Assembly (NCBI GenBank): GCA_027579435.1
Contig: JANBPK010000744.1
Span: forward strand, 50,283-114,282
Direction of reading: 5' to 3'
DNA length: 64,000 nt
Source of the DNA: Candolleomyces eurysporus
Lineage: Eukaryota > Basidiomycota > Agaricomycetes > Agaricales > Psathyrellaceae
Below, piece by piece: positions 46,600 through 57,448 of this stretch. Below the pieces are notes generated by a model. That model did not search any database. It had not been told where the DNA came from and saw only the letters and a program-made list of their open reading frames with translations. Every line of letters begins with the position of its first letter. Position 1 is the first letter of the stretch. Both the position numbers and the translations under genes were made by a program.

Positions 46600-48062
46600 C
46601 TAATCGAAGAGNGCAATCATATCGTCAGGCAAGTAGCTATCCTGGTTCGTCCTCTCGTAGACCTTGAGCTCCTTATCCTTGNACACCAACGTCAACCTTC
46701 CCCGGTGCCCATTCTCAAGAACAAGTTGCTGTATAGCACCAAGCGCCTTCCTTAAAGCCTTGAAACTAGGCTGCATTTTCTTGTTAATCTCCTGGAACTG
46801 CGGATCGGACAACTTCCTCCTCTGAATCTCGGAGAAACGACCGCGGTTATGAACGCCGAGAACATGGTGAGGTGTCTGCGAGAAGAAGAGTTGGGGATAC
46901 TTGTCTTCCCAGTCCATCTCTTTCAATCTGCCTTCGAAACGGGTGGTAAGCTCCATGATCGTGGGTGACTTGGCCTCATATCCTCCCNGGACGATATTCA
47001 AGCTGAAGGGCGATTGGCTGGTTGAAGAGGTTCCGCTGCTCAAGTCAACTGCGGCCAAGAGGCCGGCAACTTCTTCCACGGCGGCCTTTGACGTTTCAAT
47101 GTCGATGCTCTTGCGAGATCGTGTAGGCGGGAGGCAAGCATCCACTTCGAACCTGACGACCATCTTCAAGCCATTGAGATCCTGGAGAAATTATATTCAG
47201 ATTCATATTCGGAATAAATGGACGACATGACAACTTTGTCTCCAAGGAATTAGAATACTCACATATTTGGCGATGCGATGGTGACCATTGGCCTTCTGGC
47301 AACCGGGAGCAGCCTCGGTCGAAGATTTCTCGAAGTTGTACCCGTACGTCCTCCCATTGTACTGTTCGCGATGCCTAGCCTCGTAGCGATTGACAAGGAC
47401 GGTCTTCTCCCCCGCTAGCTCCAGGTCAAAGCGAAAATCCCTTGCGGAATCTTCATTCCTGACCCATTTGAGCAGCTTCCTCAGGAAGTTGCGATCAGTA
47501 ACGAAATCGATGGATGACCAGTCGAATTCGACCTCGGGATTGGTTTCGACACGTTTGGTCACGGCGGCAATGAGCGGGACGAGGGGCGCCTTGGGCATCT
47601 TGTAGCCGTTATGGTCGATAAAGAATAAACCAAAGTCCGGTTGAACGTTGTAAGGCGCATTACGATTAAGCCAATGGCGTGGCGCTCCTGCACTCGAATT
47701 CGTCAGTCACGTATACCACGCACCCGGCACGTCGGGTTCGCACCTGGCACAATCACAGTGGGGGCCTCGCAGCCGGTCCAGCTATACGACCCGATATACT
47801 CATAATCCGTAACGCGGACGTCTTCATCGCCTCTACTAGCTGGAACCTTCGCCAAGGTCTTCAGTGGTGTTGGATGCAGGTTTTCGAAAAGGTCGCGATC
47901 TGGCGGGAGAGCCTCTACCGCTGGCTGATTCCTCGGAGTGTAGGCCGGTGAACCGCGACCTCTGGGATTCCGAGAGTTGGACCATGCTCTCGGGCCTCTC
48001 AACGGCCTCTGAGGGTCGAAAGTGGATTTCCTCCATGGAGCTTTGCTGGTATCAGTCGCCAT
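46600..48062 (-). CDS. Conserved fungal protein of unknown function (often labelled geranylgeranyl diphosphate synthetase)
   Basis: Exons 47744-48062, 47263-47687 and 46600-47181 join in frame to 441 residues. The N-terminus is basic and disordered. The folded part carries VTDYEYIGSYSW, PTVIVPGAPRHW, PDFGLFFIDHNGYKMPKAPL, FDWSSIDFVTDRNFLRKLLKW, TYGYNFEKSST and YDLNGLKMVVRFEVDACLP. These match a widespread ascomycete/basidiomycete family that databases often label geranylgeranyl pyrophosphate synthetase. I see no DDxxD motif or other prenyltransferase feature, so that label is probably wrong. The layout (conserved acidic and aromatic residues, a VVRFEVDA strand) hints at a nucleic-acid or nucleotide-processing fold, but this is speculation. 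Two or three N bases do not disturb the frame. Confidence 0.7.
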
Positions 48063-48712
48063 CGTCAAGTTAGGGAGGTTGTCGAGGTTGAAGATGAAAT
48101 GTGCTTATCGATGGTGCGGTGAATTAAATGGGATTTGGGAGCTGTGCAAATGGGCGCCCTATGTGACACGATTGGTGCACGAGTTGGGTCTGGGTTCCCT
48201 TGGAAGCCGAAAGCGTAGCTGCAAGGCACGAGAAGCTCCCATGAATTGCGGATAACCTAGAGAACGAGGCGCTAACTTTACGGCAAAGCTGCTTCGAAAG
48301 CGTCAGTACCGTTCGTCTTTGGAACAGAATAAGGTATAATTTCCTCGGCTTACCATAGTTCCATACGGCCCGCACGTAAATCTATAGGAGAAGCTTAGGA
48401 TTTAGAAGAAGAAACGGATCATACTCTTGGGGAGCTCGTTATCAGAGCATCGCAGTACCTGCGCCAGGCAAACATGCATAATGGTGTCATTGTAGATTGG
48501 GGAGGGTTTTGCCAGATACTGTATACTGGGCGGGGACGTATGGTCAGATTTAGTCCGTTCTCGATACTCTACACCGAATCTGGGGCCATTGAACGATGGT
48601 AAGCCATGTCCTGCCGAGAGCAGTCCTGACGTAGGGCAGAATCATGGCCTCTACAGAAGTACTGTTTGAACAAACGCGAAATCCATAAATTCATTCGAAG
48701 TGCCAGAAGCCC

Positions 48713-50365
48713 CTACGAGTTGATCTTGTCTTGAATATCGAGCATCTTGCAGAACGCAACAGTTTGTGGATTAACGTATGCGGGCGCTACACACTTCTGT
48801 CAGCAGCTGCAGACGAAGACGAGCAAAATTCCAACTTACGCTGGCGATTCTTGTTGGCACCTTCAGACCCAGGCCCAGGCGCTGTCTGCGCAAACGTTTG
48901 CCAATCCTCCACCGGGATAACACCGTTCTCATCCGTCTTGACATTAGTGTGTACCCATTCCAGCTCCTTTGCAACCATCGCCCGAGCTTCCTGCTCATCG
49001 GGGAACGTCCGTTGTTGTGCGGTGGTAGAGAACCATGGGTGGAAAGCTCGGTTGATCGCGAGCCATTCTGGGTCGAATGAGATAACAGGAGTGGGATTAG
49101 ATGAAAGGATATCAACATCTATCACTTCGAGGAATTGACGCTTGGGAAGGCATTTGTCGAGTGCAAGGAATTGGGTAAGAGCGGGAGGAACAGGGGCCGG
49201 TGGTAGTGCTTCAACTTCTACTTCTTCGTCGTCCAGAAGTATTTCATCAGGATTGTNTGAAGGGACTGTTGAAGGAGGCTCGGAAGAAGGTACCATGGGT
49301 TCGTCATCGTCCTCGATTAAGATTTCGTCTGGGTTTTGGACAGGTTGCGACGGAGGCGCCTGGCCTTGATGCGAGGGGTCATTTGAAGGGTGAACGTAAG
49401 TCGCTTCGTATCGGGCGTGGAGATGAGCTGCGAACCACCACTTTGGTTTGAGATTCTGTAAGAGGCCCATAAGAGGAGGTGACCCCAGCTTGTTAGTCCG
49501 AACATCGGGTTCAAGGAATCGCTTTCTTCTCAAAAGGTCTTGAACATCGCCATGTTGTTCGATAGATTGGGGCCAGTCGTGCGAGAGGAAGATGTGGGGT
49601 GACGAAAGCTTAAGTGACAGATCAGTATGAAACGAACAGGACGGGAGAACTGGAATCACGAACCAGTGATAATCGACGAATATCGTATTCCCGAACGTGG
49701 TAGATACTTCGCTTTGATGATTGGTCGTATGGCAGCTTCTCGTGGTGGCCTGAAGGAAGAATGAGCACAGACTTCGAAGTTACGACGAGGACTTTATACC
49801 TTTCCTGAAATCAGGACCTTTGAAGATACCCGATACGCCAGCAATCTTCAGTCCGTTAACTAGAACAGAGCCAGCATGACCAAGGAAGTAAAGATTCTGA
49901 GCGAGCCAACCGCCATGGTACCTAGCAATGTCACGCTTAGAATATTGAGGTTCACATTGAGTGAGTAAGGGCAACCTACAGCTCCCACATGTAATTTGAT
50001 GCCTCGTGGTTTCCTCCAATGACAATCGTTAGAATCGGGGCAACTTTCTCGCCAGTATAGTATCTAGGGATATTAAGTCGCCCGAAATGAAGCAAGGAGC
50101 TTGGTACCATACCTACTTGTGGAAATCCGCCAATGCCTTGTACTTGTCGGGTACTGCCATACATGCCAGGTCTTGCCAGTTTCTGACCGCTTGAAAATCG
50201 CCACATATCAAGAGTAAATCGACTTTATAGTTGTTCTGAGCTTCCAGTTTGGCTATCTGGGCGTAGATGGCGTCCAGTTGCCCATGACAGCAGCCTTCTA
50301 CCGCAATCTAGGGCGAAGCATTAGAATGCAGTACGATTACGCTTGATATGAGTTCCAACCTTCAT
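48713..50365 (-). CDS. dbr1: Lariat debranching enzyme
   Basis: 2'-5' phosphodiesterase that opens intron lariats in the nucleus. Seven exons (50360-50365, 50117-50307, 49980-50063, 49800-49921, 49664-49749, 48840-49608, 48713-48786) join to 443 residues. The first exon holds only the codons for Met-Lys. Metallophosphatase motifs are all present: [46 protein letters not shown] and AHLHARYEA. The C-terminal domain has the conserved [19 protein letters not shown] and ends [22 protein letters not shown]. An acidic repeat NPDEIL[IL][ED]D occurs twice in the linker, which is typical of fungal DBR1. It is divergent from HIS1 with 222 bp between start codons. Confidence 0.95.
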
Positions 50366-50587
50366 TTTTCGAGCAATACCAGATGCTGAGATGACGGCGG
50401 CGAATGAAACGAACAGAGCGAGTTAAGGTCAACCGTCTCCGACGATGATCATGAAGTCTGATCGCATCACCACAGCCACATCAATAATCTTATCTCTGCT
50501 TCTCGTAGAAATTTCTGCAAGCTTTGATTTCCTTCGAGTCAGTTCACGAATTACTCTCAATCTAGCTTATTAGGCCCAGTATTCCTC
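50366..50587. promoter_or_regulatory. Bidirectional promoter DBR1 / HIS1
   Basis: 222 bp between two divergent start codons. I see AT-rich stretches but no certain Gcn4/Cpc1-type TGACTC site; a TGAGTC-like core is not clearly present in this short interval. Confidence 0.5.
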
Positions 50588-51825
50588 ATGAGTATATCGT
50601 TTTACTGCTCAATATATACTCGTACGCTCAAATATCATTCAATTTAGACGCAGAACCCTCCCAGGAACGCTTGCTATTTGCAATCCCCAAGAAAGGTGCT
50701 TCCGACCGTCTCTGCTAAAGTCTCCGATAGGCTTAATGTTGATGGTGGACAGGAAGGCTTCACGAAAAGTGCCTTACTTTGCTATCTGGTGCGTAATTCG
50801 CTCCCAGTCTCGACGATGGTCAAGCTCACGTCGCTGGCCAGGTGCTGATATCCAGTTCCGACGACCGAATCGATTGGATATCTGCTCAGCCATTAATCTT
50901 CCTATTACTCTGTGAGTCGAGATACACCTCTGCCACCGATTTTNCGCTTAATTTAAGATTGTGAAATTTAGGGTATTCCTTCCTGCTTCCGACATCCCAT
51001 CGTTCGTTGGAAAGGGAAACGTTGATCTCGGAATAACTGGGCACGATGTCATTTTGGAGGCTGAGATGGAACAGTATGTTACGGAGGAACTGCGATTAGG
51101 GTTTGGAAAGTGCGCGCTTCAAGTCCAGGTCCCCGAGGCATCTTCAATCAAGACAGTCGACGACCTTGCCGGCAAACGGGTTGTCACCAGCTTTGAGGTC
51201 GTTGCGGGACAATACTTCAACAACATCGACAAGCGCCTTGGGCTTCAAGATGACCAACGGACGAAGATCGAGTATGTTGGAGGAAGTGTGGAGGCGGCTT
51301 GCTCGCTAGGTCTTGCGGATGGAATCGGTGAGCTTCATCCGAACTTTTCCTCGGATAAATTTCTGACTCCTGGTTTACAGTCGATCTCGTTGGTATGTGA
51401 AACGCAAATAAAGCCATTTGCGCTCTCACTAACAGACTTTAGAATCCGGAGAGACAATGCGTGCAGCTGGCTTGCATGCAATCTCCACCGTCCTGGAAAC
51501 GGAAGCCGTTCTCATTCGTTCCACGACCACCAAGCACCCTCACCTTGCCCCTATCATCGACCTCATCACGAGGCGTATCGCTGGTGTCATCGCAGCAAGC
51601 AAATACGTCCTTGTGGGATACAATGTTCACAAGGATACCCTCGGAAAGGCCACAGAAATCACTCCAGGGAGGAGAGCACCCACTATCAGCCGTTTGGAAG
51701 AGACCGATTGGTTCGCCGTCAGCGCGATGGTGGAAAAGAACAAGTCGGCGCAGGTGATGGACGATCTCGTCAAAGCGGGTGCTGAAGACGTCCTTCTCTT
51801 CAACCTTAACAACTGTAGAGTATAA
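50588..51825 (+). CDS. HIS1: ATP phosphoribosyltransferase (first step of histidine synthesis)
   Basis: Catalyses ATP + PRPP to phosphoribosyl-ATP, the committed step of histidine synthesis. Seven exons (50588-50591, 50648-50695, 50753-50788, 50842-50911, 50972-51327, 51381-51392, 51443-51825) join to 302 residues, matching the yeast enzyme. The start codon sits in a 4-nt exon (ATG plus A), giving MNAEPSQERLLFAIPKKG, then RLHEKCLTLLSG, ADIQFRRPNRLDI, VFLPASDIPSFVG, GNVDLGITGHD and GGSVEAACSLGLADGIVDLVESG. The 12-nt exon 6 supplies part of VDLVE. The C-terminal regulatory (HisG-C) domain is present, ending AEDVLLFNLNNCRV, so this is the long, histidine-feedback-inhibited form. Confidence 0.95.
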
Positions 51826-52588
51826 TGTTTTCGCGTACCTTCCTTGGACTTTGGAATTTCCAGTTGAACTCGAATCTCATCATGGGCGCCTATCGTAAAG
51901 GAATCCTTTCTGGTATGTCATTCGCACCCTCCGGCAAGCCGTTTGAAGCGCCGCTCGTTGTTCCCTGCCGACCGCAGAGGACGGACCATGACCCTGCACT
52001 CGAGGTTCAACTTCCAGCGTCGATGCATACCTATCTCATCCCTACTCTTTGCCTCTCATAGCGTCCTACATGAACTTTTGTGACCGACCGTCAAAAATGA
52101 ATAGCGTGCTTCACCTCCGCTACTTGTCTCCTCGTAACCCGTGGCCCCAAGTCCAGCGTTCAGAGTGCTCGGTGGAGGCGAGTACTACGCACCCGCTTAA
52201 CCCCTATAGTAACGGTACGACGTCTACCATTACGTTCCCTGGGTTTCGGCACGAAGAGAAGTTCCATAGTCAACGGCGAAGACTCACGTCTCTGTCAGAG
52301 CAAGAGCAATGCAGGAAGTTTATGTCGAGGCCCCAGCTATCCTTCACACTACCTTTCATTTTTACGGAACGGAAGAGCACGTCGAGCGATGACGGCGGGG
52401 AAATGCAGGCGGGCGATCGGCGGCTGCAAAAAGTCAAAAGTTTTGCCGCATGTGCGGAGTCGGCGTATCGGAAATTAAGTCACGGTATTTCTTGATCATT
52501 AAATATTTCCCATTTCCTTCCCGTCCATCGAGGTATCCTTCATTCTTTCATTCCTTCCATCGTATTCTCTCGGGCAACCTCTTTTACC
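51826..52588. other. HIS1-TRP4 intergenic region
   Basis: About 760 bp with no recognised gene. It should hold the HIS1 terminator and the TRP4 promoter. An open frame at 52049-52495 has no domain and lacks neighbours to splice to. Confidence 0.5.
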
Positions 52589-53746
52589 ATGTCGACAGAA
52601 AACCAGGCTCAGTTCCGGTCTCTGCTGAAGAGGCTCGTCGAAACCCCCGAATATTTCAGCCCAGACGACCTCAAAACGGCCCTTAACCTTCTCTTCACCC
52701 CCGAGCACCTCCATGCCTCACAAATCGGTGCCTTCCTCACTGCTCTACACATCCACCGCATTGAAAGACGACCCGAATTCCTGGCCGCTGCAGCCTCTAT
52801 CCTCCGCGAGCGTTCCCTCAAGGCTGCAGTCGAGGATCTCGACGAAGATTTCGTCGTCGATATCGTCGGCACGGGAGGCGACGGCTACAACCTCTTCAAC
52901 GTGAGCACTACAGCCGCCATAGTCGCTGCTGGTGCCGGTGCACGAGTTATAAAGGTTCGCCCTCCCTTATCTCTGCTAAATTCTCGTCTCTGATTGGATA
53001 TTCGGGTTTAGCATGGAAGCCGAGCGTCTACCTCATCGTCCGGTTCGGCCGACCTCTTAGAGTCCCTCGACTGCCTCTTCGTCGCTCCGACGCCAGGGAC
53101 ACCCATGCCCATCCCCCGCGTCCCATTCACCTTTATCCTTGCACCCCACTACCACCCATCACTCGCCGCTATCGCACCCTACCGTAAATGCCTCCCCTTC
53201 CGGACGATGTTCAACGTCCTCGGGCCTCTAATCAACCCCGCCCGACCCCGCGGTATGGTCCTCGGTGTCGCCGTACCAGAGATCGGCCCTGCTTTCGCCA
53301 AATCCCTGCGCGAAGGCGGCGTCCAGCGTGCTCTCGTCGTCTGCGGGTTCGAGGGTCTCGACGAAATCAGCTGTGCTGGTTCCACGCATGCATGGGAACT
53401 CCATGAAGACGGTTCCGTCTCTGAACACGTCCTCACCCCCGAGCATTTCGGCCTCCCCGTCCACGCCCTTTCCAAGGTCGCAGGCGGCCTGCCTCACGAG
53501 AATGCTGAAACCTTCAAAATTCTCCTCAATTCGGGCTCTCAGATCCCCGAAAATCTGATCCCTGTGCTCGATTTCGTTCTCATGAACGCATCTGCTTTGC
53601 TTGTTATTGCCGGCGTCGCGAAAGACTACGTCGAAGGGACCGAGCTCGCACGTCAAAGTGTGTACTCGGGTCGTGCTTGGGACGCATTGGAAACATTCCG
53701 TGACGCTGGTCGAAAGGCGAAAAGCTCCCTAAACGCGGCTGCCTAA
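52589..53746 (+). CDS. TRP4: Anthranilate phosphoribosyltransferase
   Basis: Transfers the phosphoribosyl group of PRPP to anthranilate, the second step of the tryptophan branch. Two exons, 52589-52954 and 53012-53746, join to 366 residues, normal for the family. The N-terminal helical domain reads MSTENQAQFRSLLKRLVET. The PRPP-binding loop DIVGTGGDGYNLFNVST and, after the intron, KHGSRASTSSSGSADLLESL are present. The central RTMFNVLGPLINPARP block and the GLDEISCAGSTHAWEL block are also present. The gene is intact. Its 3' half, from about 53257, is repeated downstream as a damaged copy. HIS1 lies directly upstream on the same strand. Confidence 0.95.
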
Positions 53747-55282
53747 ACTTTGCTTCCTAAATTTGCTGCCCAAAATTTCACGATCTCGTATCTTTAAAGA
53801 ATGTACACTAGGAGCGTTAGAATTCATTTGCTCGTTGCTACTCGATCGTGAAGTACCTACAGCTGACCTTTTGATTGGACAAGATTTTATTCATTGTGGA
53901 GCGGGAGACAAGTTCACTGTTACTTCTCTCGAAATACATACCATTGACCTTTCGAAAGGAACAAGAAATGCACTCAGGAGCGAGACGAAATATGAGCTCT
54001 ACAACCTACAATTGGCATTCAGAAGTAGTCAACATCAACTATCTAACAAGACTTTTAATCCTACAAGACAGTCGACGTCGGAGGGATGGCCTGGGGTAAT
54101 TCATTTGCAAAATCGTTTCGGAGGGTGATCAGTCCTCCAAAACCCTAGCCAGGGATTCTCCCATTGCAAGCTTGTTGTAGCAAGCACGAGACAACCCTGA
54201 AAATAACCGATCCAGTGTCGTACCAGAAAGGGTCCTTATCTGAAGTAGAAGGGATAAGTCTTGCTCGTCCCGACTCTTCCGTAACAATATGCATGCAGAT
54301 ACTAGTCTAGCCTTGCAACCGTGCTTCCTGCCTCTCAATTCCGAGGACGTTCTTCCTGTCTCTCCATTTGCGAGGAGGTTCCTAATGGTGCCAAACCATT
54401 CGAGGCTGGCGAAATTCTCGAGCCCTGCGTCCAGGGGCTGAGCCGAAATCCGTCTGACGCTGACGGGGGACCCATTTATACCCAAGTCGTTGGGTGGGTC
54501 ATACAAAGCCGCTACTCCCGTTGGGGAACCTGGGCTGTCATGCTAGAAACCATCGGTGAGTAAGCGAGTCACGATAACCATGTTGAGTACACGTACCAGA
54601 CGGCGCTGTCTACGCCGCCGCCCTTCGCAACTCCTGTGGCCATTAACGACACAGCGGATCCCGGTATACGCCGTCACGCTGAGGAGCAAATGAGTCCTCT
54701 GAGAGAGGAGATAAGGCGGGATAGGAGACATACCTCCTTGCGTTCGTAGGTCTTCCGATCCGGGCATCCTTCCTCCTATTGAAAAATCAGCACGGGATAG
54801 AGAAAATAAGAAGCGGGGGGNACGAACCTGTTCGCCTTTCAGGCCCACACTGGTAGTTGGGGAGAAACCTCCAAAGATCCGACATTTGTTTGATCCCGTG
54901 TTATGTAGGGAATGTATTTAGGGCAGGCTTCGGTTCTTGAAAATGATGCTGGCCGTCCGGCATTCCAGGTCTTGAATGCTTCCGTTCCTCGCTCCAGATA
55001 CTCGAGACACTCCAGGCTACGCTCGCCAATTCACGTATGAATATTTGCTGTGTGCAAAGAGTCTTTCTCAGATGATGTCATCTTTTAACCTCGAGCTTTT
55101 TTNCAGGCGCTGGAAGCCTATGCCGAGGACCCGATCTAAGCCTTCTGACGCCACTATCTTACCTCGAGGCAGATATATATCATATCCTTGGACCATATAG
55201 CCCTGGCCTCTGCTTTCTCAACCAAGAGAATCTCAAGGTGTCCTGGTTGTGGGTCAGCATATGACTGGTACACCTGACCGTT
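53257..55282. repeat. Second tandem duplication, unit A
   Basis: Starts inside TRP4 at GGTCCTCGGTGTCGCC and includes the 3' half of TRP4, its 3' flank and about 1.5 kb of further sequence. It ends near GGTACACCTGACCGTT at about 55282. The matching unit B is at 55325-57338; about 40 bp of unrelated sequence separates the two. Confidence 0.9.
54129..54848 (-). other. Decayed copy of the unknown minus-strand sequence seen in unit B
   Basis: This interval aligns with 56180-56969 of unit B, but the open frame seen there is not kept: corresponding stretches are shifted into different frames with stops between them. Recognisable fragments are MPGSEDLRTQGGMSPIPPYL and, further on, GLENFASLEWFGT. If the unit B frame is a real gene, this is its broken paralogue. 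Confidence 0.4.
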
Positions 55283-55324
55283 GCATACCCAGGAAGAGTG
55301 TTCTTGTTCTTGGGAATGCTTCGA

Positions 55325-55845
55325 GGTCCTCGGTGTCGCCGTACCAGAGATCGGCCCTGCTTTCGCCAAATCTCTGTGCGAAGGCGGCGTCCAGCGTGCT
55401 CTCGTCGTCTGCGGGTTCGAGGGCCTCGACGAAATTAGCTGTGCTGGTTCCACGCATGCATGGGAACTCCATGAAGACGGTTCCATCTCTGAACACGTCC
55501 TCACCCCCGAGCATAGAAGAGGGACCGGGAATTGGGAGACTCTCTTTCGAGCTCCCCGTCCATGCCTTTTCCAAGGTCGTGGGCGGCCTGCCTCACGAGA
55601 ACGCTGAAACATTCAAAATTCTCCTCAATTCGGGCTCTCAGATCCCCGAAAATTTAATTCCTGTGCTTGATTTTGTTCTCATGAACGCATCTGCTTTGCT
55701 CATTGTTGCAGGCGTCGCGAAGGACTACGTCGAAGGGACCGAGCTTGCACGTCAAAGTGTGTACTCGGGTCGTGCTTGGGACGCATTGGAAACATTCCGT
55801 GACACTGGTCGAAAGGCGAAAAGCTCCCTGAACGCAGCTGCCTAA
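55325..55845 (+). pseudogene. Truncated, frameshifted 3' copy of TRP4
   Basis: Repeats TRP4 from GVAVPEIGPAF to the C-terminus SSLNAAA but lacks the first exon, the PRPP-binding loops and the NVLGPL block. An insertion of about 31 bp after GAGCAT (about 55513-55543) shifts the frame, so the first part (to TPEH) and the second part (from LPVHAFSKV) are in different frames. The remaining codons differ from TRP4 at only a few positions. It cannot encode a working transferase. It was created by the 2.1-kb tandem duplication. Confidence 0.92.
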
Positions 55846-56417
55846 AATTTTACGATCTCGTATCTTTGAAGAATGAACACTATGAGCATTAGAATTCATT
55901 TGCTCGTTGCTACTCGATCGCGAGTTACCTACAGCTGACCTTTTGATCGGACAAGATTTTACTCATTGTCGAGCTGGAGACAAGCTCGTTGGTACCTCTC
56001 TTGAAATACATACCATTGACCTTTCGAAAAGGAATGAGAAATCCACTCTAGGAAGACGAAATATGGGCTCTACAACCTACAATTGGCATTCGGAAGTAGT
56101 CAACATCAACTATCTAACAAGACTATGTACTCCTACAAGACAGTCGATGTCGGAGGGGTGGCCTGGGGTAATTCATTTGCGAGTTGTTTCGGTGGGTGAT
56201 CAGTCCTCCGAAACTTTGAATAGTGATTCTTCCATTGCGAGTGGTTTTCCATTGCAAGCGCATGAGAACCCTGAAAATAACCGATCCAGTGTCCATACCA
56301 GAAAGGTTCCATATCTGAATATATTTAAAGCTGTGGAAAGGATAAGTTTCGCTCATCGCGTAACGGTATGCATGCATGCAACCGTGCTTCCTGTCGCTGA
56401 TTTTCTGATTCTGTTGT

Positions 56418-56969
56418 TCATCTTTCCCTCCGTCTGAGGGAGATATTACTGGTGCCAAACCGTTCGAGGTTGGCGCTATTCTCGAGCTCTGCCGTCCAAA
56501 GGCTGAACCTAAATTCGTCTGACGCTGACGGGTAGAAATATGTACCCGCGTCGTTGAGTGGATTATAAGAAGTCGCTATTCCCATAGGGGATCCTGGATT
56601 ATTAATTATATATGGCTTATCATTAGAAACCATCGGTGAGTAAGCGGTTGACGATAACTGTGCTGGGCACACATACCAGACGACATTGTCTTCGCCGCCG
56701 CTTAGAACAACTCCTGTGGCCGTTGACGACACAGTGGATCCCGGTGTAAGCCGTCACGCTGGGGGNAACAAATGAGCCCTCTGAGAGAAGAGATAAGGCA
56801 GGATAGGAGACGCACCTCCTTGCGTGCTTAGGTCTTCCGATCCGGGCATCCTCTCTGCTGTTCCAAAGTCAGCACACGATAGAAGACACAAGAAGCGGGG
56901 GNAACGAACCTGTCCGCCTTTCAGCCCCACACTGGTAGTTGGGGAGAAACCTCCAAAGATCTGATTCAT
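56418..56969 (-). CDS. Unknown ORF inside duplication unit B
   Basis: A minus-strand frame at 56418-56732 reads STATGVVLSGGEDNVVWYVC, then PAQLSSTAYSPMVSNDKPYI and YNPLNDAGTYFYPSASDEFR. Upstream on the same strand a second frame reads GFSPTTSVGLKGGQ and SEDLSTQGGASPILPYLFSQ. Composition (Ser, Tyr, Gly, few charges) suits a secreted or surface protein, and the pieces could be exons of one gene. I do not recognise the family and cannot fix the start. It could equally be a decaying gene, since the unit A counterpart is broken. Confidence 0.35.
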
Positions 56970-57448
56970 ATCTGATCGCGAGTTATGTTGGGAGTGTGTT
57001 CAGGGCAGGCTTCGATTCTTTGAAAATGATGTTGGCTGTTCTTCCGTTCCTCGCTCCAGATACTCCAGGCTAAGCTCGCCAATTCATGTATGTGCTACCA
57101 TGAATATTTGCTGATATGCAAAGGGCCTTTCTCAGATGATGTCGTCTTTTGACCTTGAGCTTCTTTCAGGCGCTGCAAGCCTATGCCAAGGACCCGATTC
57201 TGACGCCACTATATTCCCTCGAGGTAGACATCGTGTCCTGGACCATACAGCTCTAGCCTCTGCTTTCTCAATCGAGGGGAGAATCGCAAGGTGTCCCGGC
57301 TGCACGTCAGCACATGACAGGTACACCTGACCGTTTCATGGCCACTCCGAAGTGCCGGATAAAACCTTATAAGGTCGACTAATCCACCCTAAAAAAGAGG
57401 GCTGCTCAACCCACGTAACGTCTCCCACCTTCCCTCCCCACCCCCAGA

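Larger units (their letters stand above)
55325..57338. repeat. Second tandem duplication, unit B
   Basis: Direct repeat of 53257-55282. It contains the TRP4 fragment, the shared 3' flank (CTCGTATCTTTGAAGAATG...), the CATCGGTGAGTAAGCG block and ends at GGTACACCTGACCGTTTCATG. Non-coding parts look about 85-90% identical to unit A by eye. Confidence 0.9.

Noticed and set aside
50961..51785. Apparent HIS1 start at MKFRVFLPASDIP.
   Set aside because: The first codons are intron sequence; the exon begins at 50972, and conserved residues continue upstream through four more exons.
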